This document shows positions 20,378-35,082 of a DNA stretch of 64,000 bases, one piece after another (position 1 is the stretch's first letter; each line of letters begins with the position of its first letter). Source of the stretch: Flabesymbios commensalis (taxonomy: Eukaryota; Annelida; Polychaeta; Terebellida; Flabelligeridae). The notes below the pieces were generated by a model that did not search any database, was not told the DNA's origin, and was given only the letters and a program-made list of their open reading frames with translations. The stretch spans positions 56,654,791 to 56,718,790 of the forward strand of contig OZ024902.1 in NCBI GenBank assembly GCA_964017125.1, read 5' to 3'. Both the position numbers and the translations under genes were made by a program.

Positions 20378-22218
20378 ACTTCACAGTCCAATACGCATAC
20401 TATATATATTTATATATATATATAGTAGTAATCGGGAAAAGTAAGTTTTCTAGCAGGCAAAGTATGAGCACTATGTCGGTTGCCTCACAGGTTAGGTCTG
20501 AAAATACATCACTCCACAAACGCAAACAGGCAGACTTGGCCCCGGAAACGGATTGCTATTGCAATCCACCATTAAAGTCTAATTGGAAAGTATTGGTCAA
20601 CGTGGAATAAGATTGGAAGCATCCTGTATCAAATCAACTGTACAGATCATCAATGCAGAGAGAGTGAGATGCCAGTGGAGTTGGCACTGAGAAGGGTTGC
20701 TGTAGACATCCAAGAGGAACTTTTTCATTATACTATTGTTCCAATTGGTATTAAAGTAATTTATTTTAAAAATAAATTAAAACAAAATTACTTTTAGTTT
20801 TAAAATTAGATTTCATACATTGACACAACACTTCAATTAAAATTACAATTAAATTACTTTAAAGTAAAATCAGCTTCAAATTAAAAGTAGGATTAAAATA
20901 AACTTAGAATTCACAATTAAAATAGCACTGTGCTGTGTCAATGAGGGCGAATTCGACTTGGACAGAACGCCATTTCGGATGGGAAATCTGCAGACAGTCT
21001 TGGCGGCAGATATAGTCAAATTTAATTCTGGAGTAGATAATCTGCCAATCCAGTCTGCACGACGGTTTAGGTATAGTGATCTGCATGAGGATTACTGACG
21101 TGTAGTTGTTTAGACAAAGGTATCTCTGTTTCAGAATTGAACTTTGACGCTGTGGACATTTTGTTCGTGCTTTAAGCAATTGGAACTTGCTCTTGGACCA
21201 TAGTATCTATCTGAAATGCATTTGTTTTAATCAAGTCATTAATTGCCTAAAATGCAAGGTGTACATCTATGTCGCACAAATGACAGTTTTTACACTTTTG
21301 CATACCGTGAAGGATGCAGCTGTACTTCCAGGTAACCAGCCCTTTTTCAAATGCATATCTGCTTGGATCACGTAATATGGCGAAATTCTGATTAGAAATC
21401 ATAGTTCAGGTCGGTTCCAATTATGGCCCAACTCGATTGGGATCAATTTGTGTTGTGGGTTCGAACTCGGTGTGGAGACAGAATACATGCTCTAACAGGC
21501 AGTGCGTTTGGAAAAGGTTTCTTTACCTGGCAGTATAACCTGGTCTCCAACAAAAGGAGGAAGTGAACAAAGCCTAAACTTGTGCAATATATGTGTATAC
21601 CAGGTGTATTTTATAAAATGTGATAAGAGGCGAGCAAATAAGTTGAAAGGTGGATCAGCTAGGTCTCTAGTTGTAATGTTCAGCACGTCGTTAATTAAAT
21701 TTAACGTCAAATTAGATGCCTATTTTAACTTAAGTTTTCTACATAATTAAACAATTTATTCTCACTAGCATCTGTAAATGGCAGCTTTGTTATTTATATT
21801 TTTTTGTGATTACAGACGCCGATTAGGAAATATCAACACGCAAGAGGTCACTTATAAAGGTATGCTAAGTGTCTGAAGCAAACTAAATAACTTTTAATTA
21901 GATTAAAAATCGGAATGAGGTTCTGAGAACTAACTCGATTCGGTGTCAATTTTTATCTTATTGCTGGTCTGTGCACCTCACTTGGCACACATTTGTTTCA
22001 ATCAAAAATTAGGTTAACTCAGATATTAACATTCCTGATTCAAGAATACTATGATTTACACTTTTTTAATCACCTGATAATCGGATCAAATTTGCAAAAA
22101 TTCAAGATGGCAGACAAAAAAACAAATGGCCGATTGTCATTAAGGCTTTTGAAACGTGCACAGGAGAAGCAAAGCGAGTCATCGTCTCAACTGTGTACCA
22201 TCACCATTTCACCGTTTA

Positions 22219-22311
22219 CGGCGAAGGGGCTGCGCCCCTTTCGAAACCCCATGAACATAGTTTTAGAGTAGGCGCGCGCGGAAATGGGTCACTTTTTAGG
22301 GTAAGGAAAGT
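22219..22311 (+). other. Type B signature patch (first occurrence)
   Basis: Compared with copies 1-7, 32 bases (22219-22250) stand where type A has TC (1842-1843). Substitutions follow at 22287 (A to G), 22292 (T to C) and 22311 (C to T). Outside this patch the two types are almost indistinguishable. Because the short form does not arise from the long by one clean deletion, a replacement tract copied from a diverged relative is the simpler reading. It recurs at the same offset in copies 8-22. Confidence 0.9.
22224..22240. other. GC-rich hairpin inside the type B patch
   Basis: AAGGGGC (22224-22230) pairs perfectly with GCCCCTT (22234-22240) around TGC. It is the strongest GC stem in the unit, is absent from type A copies, and lies within the in-frame ten-codon extension of the 54-codon frame. 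No run of T follows it, so it does not look like an intrinsic terminator. Confidence 0.7.
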
Positions 22312-23318
22312 TTTTTTCCCCAGAGAAAAACACAAAACAGCCAACAAAATGCGCCAATTGTTATAAGGTTTTTGAAACGTGCACACGAGAAGCAAAGCGA
22401 GCCATTGTCTCAACTGTGTACCATTACCGTTTACATTATTAAACAACTTGTTCTCACTAGGATCTACTGTTTTATTATTTATTTATATTTTTTGTGATTA
22501 CAGACGCCGATTAGGAAATATCCACACGCAGTTGAAGATGAGACATACTACTCGCAAGAGGTCACCTGAAGAGGTATGCTAAGTGTTTTGAATAAAACTA
22601 AATAACTTTTAATTAGATTAAAAGTAGGAATGAGGTTCTAAGAACCAGCTCCATTTGGTGTTAATTTCGATCTTATTGCTAATCTGTACAGCTGACTTGG
22701 CACAGAGTTATTTCAATCTAAAACTTAGTCGACTAATCTGCCAACATAGATTGCATGGTGGATTGTGATACTAATTTGAATTCGGATTGCTAGTCTTGTC
22801 TGTTTATGTGATGGAATGATATAATTTTAGAAATGGCCTTACAGGAACTGACGTGCTTGTTCTTGCCAGATTTGGACTTCCTTTTAAAGGTTATAGTATT
22901 TGGCTTGAAATAATTTATTTAATTCAAATTGCATAATGTCTATAAAGCAATGTACACTGTTTTTACGAATACAAGCGTTCTTGCTATTAGCTGTTGTGAA
23001 GTCTGTGTGGTCAGATTATGAGAATTATACCAGGCTCAGTGTTTAGGTCGTCATCAACACCAATCTGGATTATAATCATCATTTGGGTTGGAGCCTGTCG
23101 AGTTGGGTACATAAGCTACAGGCTTTGATTTATCTGCTGATTAATAATGTAGATGTGGTGCAGTTGCACGGCCAAATAGATGCTTAGTCTATATAAGTTT
23201 CATTATTTGGCAATGCGGGACTACTTTTCAATAACCAATAGCAAATAGTGCTTCAATTTGTGTGAAACAGGTATATAGTGTGTATATTAGACATTTTGTG
23301 ATGCGAATAAGATAAAAT

Positions 23319-26259
23319 ACTTCACAGTCCAATACGCATACTATATATATTTATATATATATATAGTAGTAATCGGGAAAAGTAAGTTTTCTAGCAGGCA
23401 AAGTATGAGCACTATGTCGGTTGCCTCACAGGTTAGGTCTGAAAATACATCACTCCACAAACGCAAACAGGCAGACTTGGCCCCGGAAACGGATTGCTAT
23501 TGCAATCCACCATTAAAGTCTAATTGGAAAGTATTGGTCAACGTGGAATAAGATTGGAAGCATCCTGTATCAAATCAACTGTACAGATCATCAATGCAGA
23601 GAGAGTGAGATGCCAGTGGAGTTGGCACTGAGAAGGGTTGCTGTAGACATCCAAGAGGAACTTTTTCATTATACTATTGTTCCAATTGGTATTAAAGTAA
23701 TTTATTTTAAAAATAAATTAAAACAAAATTACTTTTAGTTTTAAAATTAGATTTCATACATTGACACAACACTTCAATTAAAATTACAATTAAATTACTT
23801 TAAAGTAAAATCAGCTTCAAATTAAAAGTAGGATTAAAATAAACTTAGAATTCACAATTAAAATAGCACTGTGCTGTGTCAATGAGGGCGAATTCGACTT
23901 GGACAGAACGCCATTTCGGATGGGAAATCTGCAGACAGTCTTGGCGGCAGATATAGTCAAATTTAATTCTGGAGTAGATAATCTGCCAATCCAGTCTGCA
24001 CGACGGTTTAGGTATAGTGATCTGCATGAGGATTACTGACGTGTAGTTGTTTAGACAAAGGTATCTCTGTTTCAGAATTGAACTTTGACGCTGTGGACAT
24101 TTTGTTCGTGCTTTAAGCAATTGGAACTTGCTCTTGGACCATAGTATCTATCTGAAATGCATTTGTTTTAATCAAGTCATTAATTGCCTAAAATGCAAGG
24201 TGTACATCTATGTCGCACAAATGACAGTTTTTACACTTTTGCATACCGTGAAGGATGCAGCTGTACTTCCAGGTAACCAGCCCTTTTTCAAATGCATATC
24301 TGCTTGGATCACGTAATATGGCGAAATTCTGATTAGAAATCATAGTTCAGGTCGGTTCCAATTATGGCCCAACTCGATTGGGATCAATTTGTGTTGTGGG
24401 TTCGAACTCGGTGTGGAGACAGAATACATGCTCTAACAGGCAGTGCGTTTGGAAAAGGTTTCTTTACCTGGCAGTATAACCTGGTCTCCAACAAAAGGAG
24501 GAAGTGAACAAAGCCTAAACTTGTGCAATATATGTGTATACCAGGTGTATTTTATAAAATGTGATAAGAGGCGAGCAAATAAGTTGAAAGGTGGATCAGC
24601 TAGGTCTCTAGTTGTAATGTTCAGCACGTCGTTAATTAAATTTAACGTCAAATTAGATGCCTATTTTAACTTAAGTTTTCTACATAATTAAACAATTTAT
24701 TCTCACTAGCATCTGTAAATGGCAGCTTTGTTATTTATATTTTTTTGTGATTACAGACGCCGATTAGGAAATATCAACACGCAAGAGGTCACTTATAAAG
24801 GTATGCTAAGTGTCTGAAGCAAACTAAATAACTTTTAATTAGATTAAAAATCGGAATGAGGTTCTGAGAACTAACTCGATTCGGTGTCAATTTATATCTT
24901 ATTGCTGGTCTGTGCACCTCACTTGGCACACATTTGTTTCAATCAAAAATTAGGTTAACTCAGATATTAACATTCCTGATTCAAGAATACTATGATTTAC
25001 ACTTTTTTAATCACCTGATAATCGGATCAAATTTGCAAAAATTCAAGATGGCAGACAAAAAAACAAATGGCCGATTGTCATTAAGGCTTTTGAAACGTGC
25101 ACAGGAGAAGCAAAGCGAGTCATCGTCTCAACTGTGTACCATCACCATTTCACCGTTTACGGCGAAGGGGCTGCGCCCCTTTCGAAACCCCATGAACATA
25201 GTTTTAGAGTAGGCGCGCGCGGAAATGGGTCACTTTTTAGGGTAAGGAAAGTTTTTTTCCCCAGAGAAAAACACAAAACAGCCAACAAAATGCGCCAATT
25301 GTTATAAGGTTTTTGAAACGTGCACACGAGAAGCAAAGCGAGCCATTGTCTCAACTGTGTACCATTACCGTTTACATTATTAAACAACTTGTTCTCACTA
25401 GGATCTACTGCTTTATTATTTATTTATATTTTTTGTGATTACAGACGCCGATTAGGAAATATCCACACGCAGTTGAAGATGAGACATACTACTCGCAAGA
25501 GGTCACCTGAAGAGGTATGCTAAGTGTTTTGAATAAAACTAAATAACTTTTAATTAGATTAAAAGTAGGAATGAGGTTCTAAGAACCAGCTCCATTTGGT
25601 GTTAATTTCGATCTTATTGCTAATCTGTACAGCTGACTTGGCACAGAGTTATTTCAATCTAAAACTTAGTCGACTAATCTGCCAACATAGATTGCATGGT
25701 GGATTGTGATACTAATTTGAATTCGGATTGCTAGTCTTGTCTGTTTATGTGATGGAATGATATAATTTTAGAAATGGCCTTACAGGAACTGACGTGCTTG
25801 TTCTTGCCAGATTTGGACTTCCTTTTAAAGGTTATAGTATTTGGCTTGAAATAATTTATTTAATTCAAATTGCATAATGTCTATAAAGCAATGTACACTG
25901 TTTTTACGAATACAAGCGTTCTTGCTATTAGCTGTTGTGAAGTCTGTGTGGTCAGATTATGAGAATTATACCAGGCTCAGTGTTTAGGTCGTCATCAACA
26001 CCAATCTGGATTATAATCATCATTTGGGTTGGAGCCTGTCGAGTTGGGTACATAAGCTACAGGCTTTGATTTATCTGCTGATTAATAATGTAGATGTGGT
26101 GCAGTTGCACGGCCAAATAGATGCTTAGTCTATATAAGTTTCATTATTTGGCAATGCGGGACTACTTTTCAATAACCAATAGCAAATAGTGCTTCAATTT
26201 GTGTGAAACAGGTATATAGTGTGTATATTAGACATTTTGTGATGCGAATAAGATAAAAT
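23319..26259 (+). repeat. Array copy 9 (type B, 2,941 bp)
   Basis: Type B patch at 25160-25252. Private A at 24894 (T elsewhere). Confidence 0.97.
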
Positions 26260-29200
26260 ACTTCACAGTCCAATACGCATACTATATATATTTATATATA
26301 TATATAGTAGTAATCGGGAAAAGTAAGTTTTCTAGCAGGCAAAGTATGAGCACTATGTCGGTTGCCTCACAGGTTAGGTCTGAAAATACATCACTCCACA
26401 AACGCAAACAGGCAGACTTGGCCCCGGAAACGGATTGCTATTGCAATCCACCATTAAAGTCTAATTGGAAAGTATTGGTCAACGTGGAATAAGATTGGAA
26501 GCATCCTGTATCAAATCAACTGTACAGATCATCAATGCAGAGAGAGTGAGATGCCAGTGGAGTTGGCACTGAGAAGGGTTGCTGTAGACATCCAAGAGGA
26601 ACTTTTTCATTATACTATTGTTCCAATTGGTATTAAAGTAATTTATTTTAAAAATAAATTAAAACAAAATTACTTTTAGTTTTAAAATTAGATTTCATAC
26701 ATTGACACAACACTTCAATTAAAATTACAATTAAATTACTTTAAAGTAAAATCAGCTTCAAATTAAAAGTAGGATTAAAATAAACTTAGAATTCACAATT
26801 AAAATAGCACTGTGCTGTGTCAATGAGGGCGAATTCGACTTGGACAGAACGCCATTTCGGATGGGAAATCTGCAGACAGTCTTGGCGGCAGATATAGTCA
26901 AATTTAATTCTGGAGTAGATAATCTGCCAATCCAGTCTGCACGACGGTTTAGGTATAGTGATCTGCATGAGGATTACTGACGTGTAGTTGTTTAGACAAA
27001 GGTATCTCTGTTTCAGAATTGAACTTTGACGCTGTGGACATTTTGTTCGTGCTTTAAGCAATTGGAACTTGCTCTTGGACCATAGTATCTATCTGAAATG
27101 CATTTGTTTTAATCAAGTCATTAATTGCCTAAAATGCAAGGTGTACATCTATGTCGCACAAATGACAGTTTTTACACTTTTGCATACCGTGAAGGATGCA
27201 GCTGTACTTCCAGGTAACCAGCCCTTTTTCAAATGCATATCTGCTTGGATCACGTAATATGGCGAAATTCTGATTAGAAATCATAGTTCAGGTCGGTTCC
27301 AATTATGGCCCAACTCGATTGGGATCAATTTGTGTTGTGGGTTCGAACTCGGTGTGGAGACAGAATACATGCTCTAACAGGCAGTGCGTTTGGAAAAGGT
27401 TTCTTTACCTGGCAGTATAACCTGGTCTCCAACAAAAGGAGGAAGTGAACAAAGCCTAAACTTGTGCAATATATGTGTATACCAGGTGTATTTTATAAAA
27501 TGTGATAAGAGGCGAGCAAATAAGTTGAAAGGTGGATCAGCTAGGTCTCTAGTTGTAATGTTCAGCACGTCGTTAATTAAATTTAACGTCAAATTAGATG
27601 CCTATTTTAACTTAAGTTTTCTACATAATTAAACAATTTATTCTCACTAGCATCTGTAAATGGCAGCTTTGTTATTTATATTTTTTTGTGATTACAGACG
27701 CCGATTAGGAAATATCAACACGCAAGAGGTCACTTATAAAGGTATGCTAAGTGTCTGAAGCAAACTAAATAACTTTTAATTAGATTAAAAATCGGAATGA
27801 GGTTCTGAGAACTAACTCGATTCGGTGTCAATTTTTATCTTATTGCTGGTCTGTGCACCTCACTTGGCACACATTTGTTTCAATCAAAAATTAGGTTAAC
27901 TCAGATATTAACATTCCTGATTCAAGAATACTATGATTTACACTTTTTTAATCACCTGATAATCGGATCAAATTTGCAAAAATTCAAGATGGCAGACAAA
28001 AAAACAAATGGCCGATTGTCATTAAGGCTTTTGAAACGTGCACAGGAGAAGCAAAGCGAGTCATCGTCTCAACTGTGTACCATCACCATTTCACCGTTTA
28101 CGGCGAAGGGGCTGCGCCCCTTTCGAAACCCCATGAACATAGTTTTAGAGTAGGCGCGCGCGGAAATGGGTCACTTTTTAGGGTAAGGAAAGTTTTTTTC
28201 CCCAGAGAAAAACACAAAACAGCCAACAAAATGCGCCAATTGTTATAAGGTTTTTGAAACGTGCACACGAGAAGCAAAGCGAGCCATTGTCTCAACTGTG
28301 TACCATTACCGTTTACATTATTAAACAACTTGTTCTCACTAGGATCTACTGCTTTATTATTTATTTATATTTTTTGTGATTACAGACGCCGATTAGGAAA
28401 TATCCACACGCAGTTGAAGATGAGACATACTACTCGCAAGAGGTCACCTGAAGAGGTATGCTAAGTGTTTTGAATAAAACTAAATAACTTTTAATTAGAT
28501 TAAAAGTAGGAATGAGGTTCTAAGAACCAGCTCCATTTGGTGTTAATTTCGATCTTATTGCTAATCTGTACAGCTGACTTGGCACAGAGTTATTTCAATC
28601 TAAAACTTAGTCGACTAATCTGCCAACATAGATTGCATGGTGGATTGTGATACTAATTTGAATTCGGATTGCTAGTCTTGTCTGTTTATGTGATGGAATG
28701 ATATAATTTTAGAAATGGCCTTACAGGAACTGACGTGCTTGTTCTTGCCAGATTTGGACTTCCTTTTAAAGGTTATAGTATTTGGCTTGAAATAATTTAT
28801 TTAATTCAAATTGCATAATGTCTATAAAGCAATGTACACTGTTTTTACGAATACAAGCGTTCTTGCTATTAGCTGTTGTGAAGTCTGTGTGGTCAGATTA
28901 TGAGAATTATACCAGGCTCAGTGTTTAGGTCGTCATCAACACCAATCTGGATTATAATCATCATTTGGGTTGGAGCCTGTCGAGTTGGGTACATAAGCTA
29001 CAGGCTTTGATTTATCTGCTGATTAATAATGTAGATGTGGTGCAGTTGCACGGCCAAATAGATGCTTAGTCTATATAAGTTTCATTATTTGGCAATGCGG
29101 GACTACTTTTCAATAACCAATAGCAAATAGTGCTTCAATTTGTGTGAAACAGGTATATAGTGTGTATATTAGACATTTTGTGATGCGAATAAGATAAAAT
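26260..29200 (+). repeat. Array copy 10 (type B, 2,941 bp)
   Basis: Type B patch at 28101-28193. No private difference seen; it serves as the type B consensus. Confidence 0.97.
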
Positions 29201-32141
29201 ACTTCACAGTCCAATACGCATACTATATATATTTATATATATATATAGTAGTAATCGGGAAAAGTAAGTTTTCTAGCAGGCAAAGTATGAGCACTATGTC
29301 GGTTGCCTCACAGGTTAGGTCTGAAAATACATCACTCCACAAACGCAAACAGGCAGACTTGGCCCCGGAAACGGATTGCTATTGCAATCCACCATTAAAG
29401 TCTAATTGGAAAGTATTGGTCAACGTGGAATAAGATTGGAAGCATCCTGTATCAAATCAACTGTACAGATCATCAATGCAGAGAGAGTGAGATGCCAGTG
29501 GAGTTGGCACTGAGAAGGGTTGCTGTAGACATCCAAGAGGAACTTTTTCATTATACTATTGTTCCAATTGGTATTAAAGTAATTTATTTTAAAAATAAAT
29601 TAAAACAAAATTACTTTTAGTTTTAAAATTAGATTTCATACATTGACACAACACTTCAATTAAAATTACAATTAAATTACTTTAAAGTAAAATCAGCTTC
29701 AAATTAAAAGTAGGATTAAAATAAACTTAGAATTCACAATTAAAATAGCACTGTGCTGTGTCAATGAGGGCGAATTCGACTTGGACAGAACGCCATTTCG
29801 GATGGGAAATCTGCAGACAGTCTTGGCGGCAGATATAGTCAAATTTAATTCTGGAGTAGATAATCTGCCAATCCAGTCTGCACGACGGTTTAGGTATAGT
29901 GATCTGCATGAGGATTACTGACGTGTAGTTGTTTAGACAAAGGTATCTCTGTTTCAGAATTGAACTTTGACGCTGTGGACATTTTGTTCGTGCTTTAAGC
30001 AATTGGAACTTGCTCTTGGACCATAGTATCTATCTGAAATGCATTTGTTTTAATCAAGTCATTAATTGCCTAAAATGCAAGGTGTACATCTATGTCGCAC
30101 AAATGACAGTTTTTACACTTTTGCATACCGTGAAGGATGCAGCTGTACTTCCAGGTAACCAGCCCTTTTTCAAATGCATATCTGCTTGGATCACGTAATA
30201 TGGCGAAATTCTGATTAGAAATCATAGTTCAGGTCGGTTCCAATTATGGCCCAACTCGATTGGGATCAATTTGTGTTGTGGGTTCGAACTCGGTGTGGAG
30301 ACAGAATACATGCTCTAACAGGCAGTGCGTTTGGAAAAGGTTTCTTTACCTGGCAGTATAACCTGGTCTCCAACAAAAGGAGGAAGTGAACAAAGCCTAA
30401 ACTTGTGCAATATATGTGTATACCAGGTGTATTTTATAAAATGTGATAAGAGGCGAGCAAATAAGTTGAAAGGTGGATCAGCTAGGTCTCTAGTTGTAAT
30501 GTTCAGCACGTCGTTAATTAAATTTAACGTCAAATTAGATGCCTATTTTAACTTAAGTTTTCTACATAATTAAACAATTTATTCTCACTAGCATCTGTAA
30601 ATGGCAGCTTTGTTATTTATATTTTTTTGTGATTACAGACGCCGATTAGGAAATATCAACACGCAAGAGGTCACTTATAAAGGTATGCTAAGTGTCTGAA
30701 GCAAACTAAATAACTTTTAATTAGATTAAAAATCGGAATGAGGTTCTGAGAACTAACTCGATTCGGTGTCAATTTTTATCTTATTGCTGGTCTGTGCACC
30801 TCACTTGGCACACATTTGTTTCAATCAAAAATTAGGTTAACTCAGATATTAACATTCCTGATTCAAGAATACTATGATTTACACTTTTTTAATCACCTGA
30901 TAATCGGATCAAATTTGCAAAAATTCAAGATGGCAGACAAAAAAACAAATGGCCGATTGTCATTAAGGCTTTTGAAACGTGCACAGGAGAAGCAAAGCGA
31001 GTCATCGTCTCAACTGTGTACCATCACCATTTCACCGTTTACGGCGAAGGGGCTGCGCCCCTTTCGAAACCCCATGAACATAGTTTTAGAGTAGGCGCGC
31101 GCGGAAATGGGTCACTTTTTAGGGTAAGGAAAGTTTTTTTCCCCAGAGAAAAACACAAAACAGCCAACAAAATGCGCCAATTGTTATAAGGTTTTTGAAA
31201 CGTGCACACGAGAAGCAAAGCGAGCCATTGTCTCAACTGTGTACCATTACCGTTTACATTATTAAACAACTTGTTCTCACTAGGATCTACTGCTTTATTA
31301 TTTATTTATATTTTTTGTGATTACAGACGCCGATTAGGAAATATCCACACGCAGTTGAAGATGAGACATACTACTCGCAAGAGGTCACCTGAAGAGGTAT
31401 GCTAAGTGTTTTGAATAAAACTAAATAACTTTTAATTAGATTAAAAGTAGGAATGAGGTTCTAAGAACCAGCTCCATTTGGTGTTAATTTCGATCTTATT
31501 GCTAATCTGTACAGCTGACTTGGCACAGAGTTATTTCAATCTAAAACTTAGTCGACTAATCTGCCAACATAGATTGCATGGTGGATTGTGATACTAATTT
31601 GAATTCGGATTGCTAGTCTTGTCTGTTTATGTGATGGAATGATATAATTTTAGAAATGGCCTTACAGGAACTGACGTGCTTGTTCTTGCCAGATTTGGAC
31701 TTCCTTTTAAAGGTTATAGTATTTGGCTTGAAATAATTTATTTAATTCAAATTGCATAATGTCTATAAAGCAATGTACACTGTTTTTACGAATACAAGCG
31801 TTCTTGCTATTAGCTGTTGTGAAGTCTGTGTGGTCAGATTATGAGAATTATACCAGGCTCAGTGTTTAGGTCGTCATCAACACCAATCTGGATTATAATC
31901 ATCATTTGGGTTGGAGCCTGTCGAGTTGGGTACATAAGCTACAGGCTTTGATTTATCTGCTGATTAGTAATGTAGATGTGGTGCAGTTGCACGGCCAAAT
32001 AGATGCTTAGTCTATATAAGTTTCATTATTTGGCAATGCGGGACTACTTTTCAATAACCAATAGCAAATAGTGCTTCAATTTGTGTGAAACAGGTATATA
32101 GTGTGTATATTAGACATTTTGTGATGCGAATAAGATAAAAT
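29201..32141 (+). repeat. Array copy 11 (type B, 2,941 bp)
   Basis: G at 31967, shared only with copy 12; the others have A. Confidence 0.97.
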
Positions 32142-35082
32142 ACTTCACAGTCCAATACGCATACTATATATATTTATATATATATATAGTAGTAATCGGG
32201 AAAAGTAAGTTTTCTAGCAGGCAAAGTATGAGCACTATGTCGGTTGCCTCACAGGTTAGGTCTGAAAATACATCACTCCACAAACGCAAACAGGCAGACT
32301 TGGCCCCGGAAACGGATTGCTATTGCAATCCACCATTAAAGTCTAATTGGAAAGTATTGGTCAACGTGGAATAAGATTGGAAGCATCCTGTATCAAATCA
32401 ACTGTACAGATCATCAATGCAGAGAGAGTGAGATGCCAGTGGAGTTGGCACTGAGAAGGGTTGCTGTAGACATCCAAGAGGAACTTTTTCATTATACTAT
32501 TGTTCCAATTGGTATTAAAGTAATTTATTTTAAAAATAAATTAAAACAAAATTACTTTTAGTTTTAAAATTAGATTTCATACATTGACACAACACTTCAA
32601 TTAAAATTACAATTAAATTACTTTAAAGTAAAATCAGCTTCAAATTAAAAGTAGGATTAAAATAAACTTAGAATTCACAATTAAAATAGCACTGTGCTGT
32701 GTCAATGAGGGCGAATTCGACTTGGACAGAACGCCATTTCGGATGGGAAATCTGCAGACAGTCTTGGCGGCAGATATAGTCAAATTTAATTCTGGAGTAG
32801 ATAATCTGCCAATCCAGTCTGCACGACGGTTTAGGTATAGTGATCTGCATGAGGATTACTGACGTGTAGTTGTTTAGACAAAGGTATCTCTGTTTCAGAA
32901 TTGAACTTTGACGCTGTGGACATTTTGTTCGTGCTTTAAGCAATTGGAACTTGCTCTTGGACCATAGTATCTATCTGAAATGCATTTGTTTTAATCAAGT
33001 CATTAATTGCCTAAAATGCAAGGTGTACATCTATGTCGCACAAATGACAGTTTTTACACTTTTGCATACCGTGAAGGATGCAGCTGTACTTCCAGGTAAC
33101 CAGCCCTTTTTCAAATGCATATCTGCTTGGATCACGTAATATGGCGAAATTCTGATTAGAAATCATAGTTCAGGTCGGTTCCAATTATGGCCCAACTCGA
33201 TTGGGATCAATTTGTGTTGTGGGTTCGAACTCGGTGTGGAGACAGAATACATGCTCTAACAGGCAGTGCGTTTGGAAAAGGTTTCTTTACCTGGCAGTAT
33301 AACCTGGTCTCCAACAAAAGGAGGAAGTGAACAAAGCCTAAACTTGTGCAATATATGTGTATACCAGGTGTATTTTATAAAATGTGATAAGAGGCGAGCA
33401 AATAAGTTGAAAGGTGGATCAGCTAGGTCTCTAGTTGTAATGTTCAGCACGTCGTTAATTAAATTTAACGTCAAATTAGATGCCTATTTTAACTTAAGTT
33501 TTCTACATAATTAAACAATTTATTCTCACTAGCATCTGTAAATGGCAGCTTTGTTATTTATATTTTTTTGTGATTACAGACGCCGATTAGGAAATATCAA
33601 CACGCAAGAGGTCACTTATAAAGGTATGCTAAGTGTCTGAAGCAAACTAAATAACTTTTAATTAGATTAAAAATCGGAATGAGGTTCTGAGAACTAACTC
33701 GATTCGGTGTCAATTTTTATCTTATTGCTGGTCTGTGCACCTCACTTGGCACACATTTGTTTCAATCAAAAATTAGGTTAACTCAGATATTAACATTCCT
33801 GATTCAAGAATACTATGATTTACACTTTTTTAATCACCTGATAATCGGATCAAATTTGCAAAAATTCAAGATGGCAGACAAAAAAACAAATGGCCGATTG
33901 TCATTAAGGCTTTTGAAACGTGCACAGGAGAAGCAAAGCGAGTCATCGTCTCAACTGTGTACCATCACCATTTCACCGTTTACGGCGAAGGGGCTGCGCC
34001 CCTTTCGAAACCCCATGAACATAGTTTTAGAGTAGGCGCGCGCGGAAATGGGTCACTTTTTAGGGTAAGGAAAGTTTTTTTCCCCAGAGAAAAACACAAA
34101 ACAGCCAACAAAATGCGCCAATTGTTATAAGGTTTTTGAAACGTGCACACGAGAAGCAAAGCGAGCCATTGTCTCAACTGTGTACCATTACCGTTTACAT
34201 TATTAAACAACTTGTTCTCACTAGGATCTACTGCTTTATTATTTATTTATATTTTTTGTGATTACAGACGCCGATTAGGAAATATCCACACGCAGTTGAA
34301 GATGAGACATACTACTCGCAAGAGGTCACCTGAAGAGGTATGCTAAGTGTTTTGAATAAAACTAAATAACTTTTAATTAGATTAAAAGTAGGAATGAGGT
34401 TCTAAGAACCAGCTCCATTTGGTGTTAATTTCGATCTTATTGCTAATCTGTACAGCTGACTTGGCACAGAGTTATTTCAATCTAAAACTTAGTCGACTAA
34501 TCTGCCAACATAGATTGCATGGTGGATTGTGATACTAATTTGAATTCGGATTGCTAGTCTTGTCTGTTTATGTGATGGAATGATATAATTTTAGAAATGG
34601 CCTTACAGGAACTGACGTGCTTGTTCTTGCCAGATTTGGACTTCCTTTTAAAGGTTATAGTATTTGGCTTGAAATAATTTATTTAATTCAAATTGCATAA
34701 TGTCTATAAAGCAATGTACACTGTTTTTACGAATACAAGCGTTCTTGCTATTAGCTGTTGTGAAGTCTGTGTGGTCAGATTATGAGAATTATACCAGGCT
34801 CAGTGTTTAGGTCGTCATCAACACCAATCTGGATTATAATCATCATTTGGGTTGGAGCCTGTCGAGTTGGGTACATAAGCTACAGGCTTTGATTTATCTG
34901 CTGATTAGTAATGTAGATGTGGTGCAGTTGCACGGCCAAATAGATGCTTAGTCTATATAAGTTTCATTATTTGGCAATGCGGGACTACTTTTCAATAACC
35001 AATAGCAAATAGTGCTTCAATTTGTGTGAAACAGGTATATAGTGTGTATATTAGACATTTTGTGATGCGAATAAGATAAAAT
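32142..35082 (+). repeat. Array copy 12 (type B, 2,941 bp)
   Basis: G at 34908, shared only with adjacent copy 11. Confidence 0.97.

Larger units (their letters stand above)
20378..23318 (+). repeat. Array copy 8 (type B, 2,941 bp), first of its block
   Basis: First copy with the 32-base replacement (22219-22250) and linked substitutions at 22287, 22292 and 22311. Private T at 22470 (C elsewhere). It has the common G, not the C of copies 6 and 7, at the site equivalent to 1967. Confidence 0.97.
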
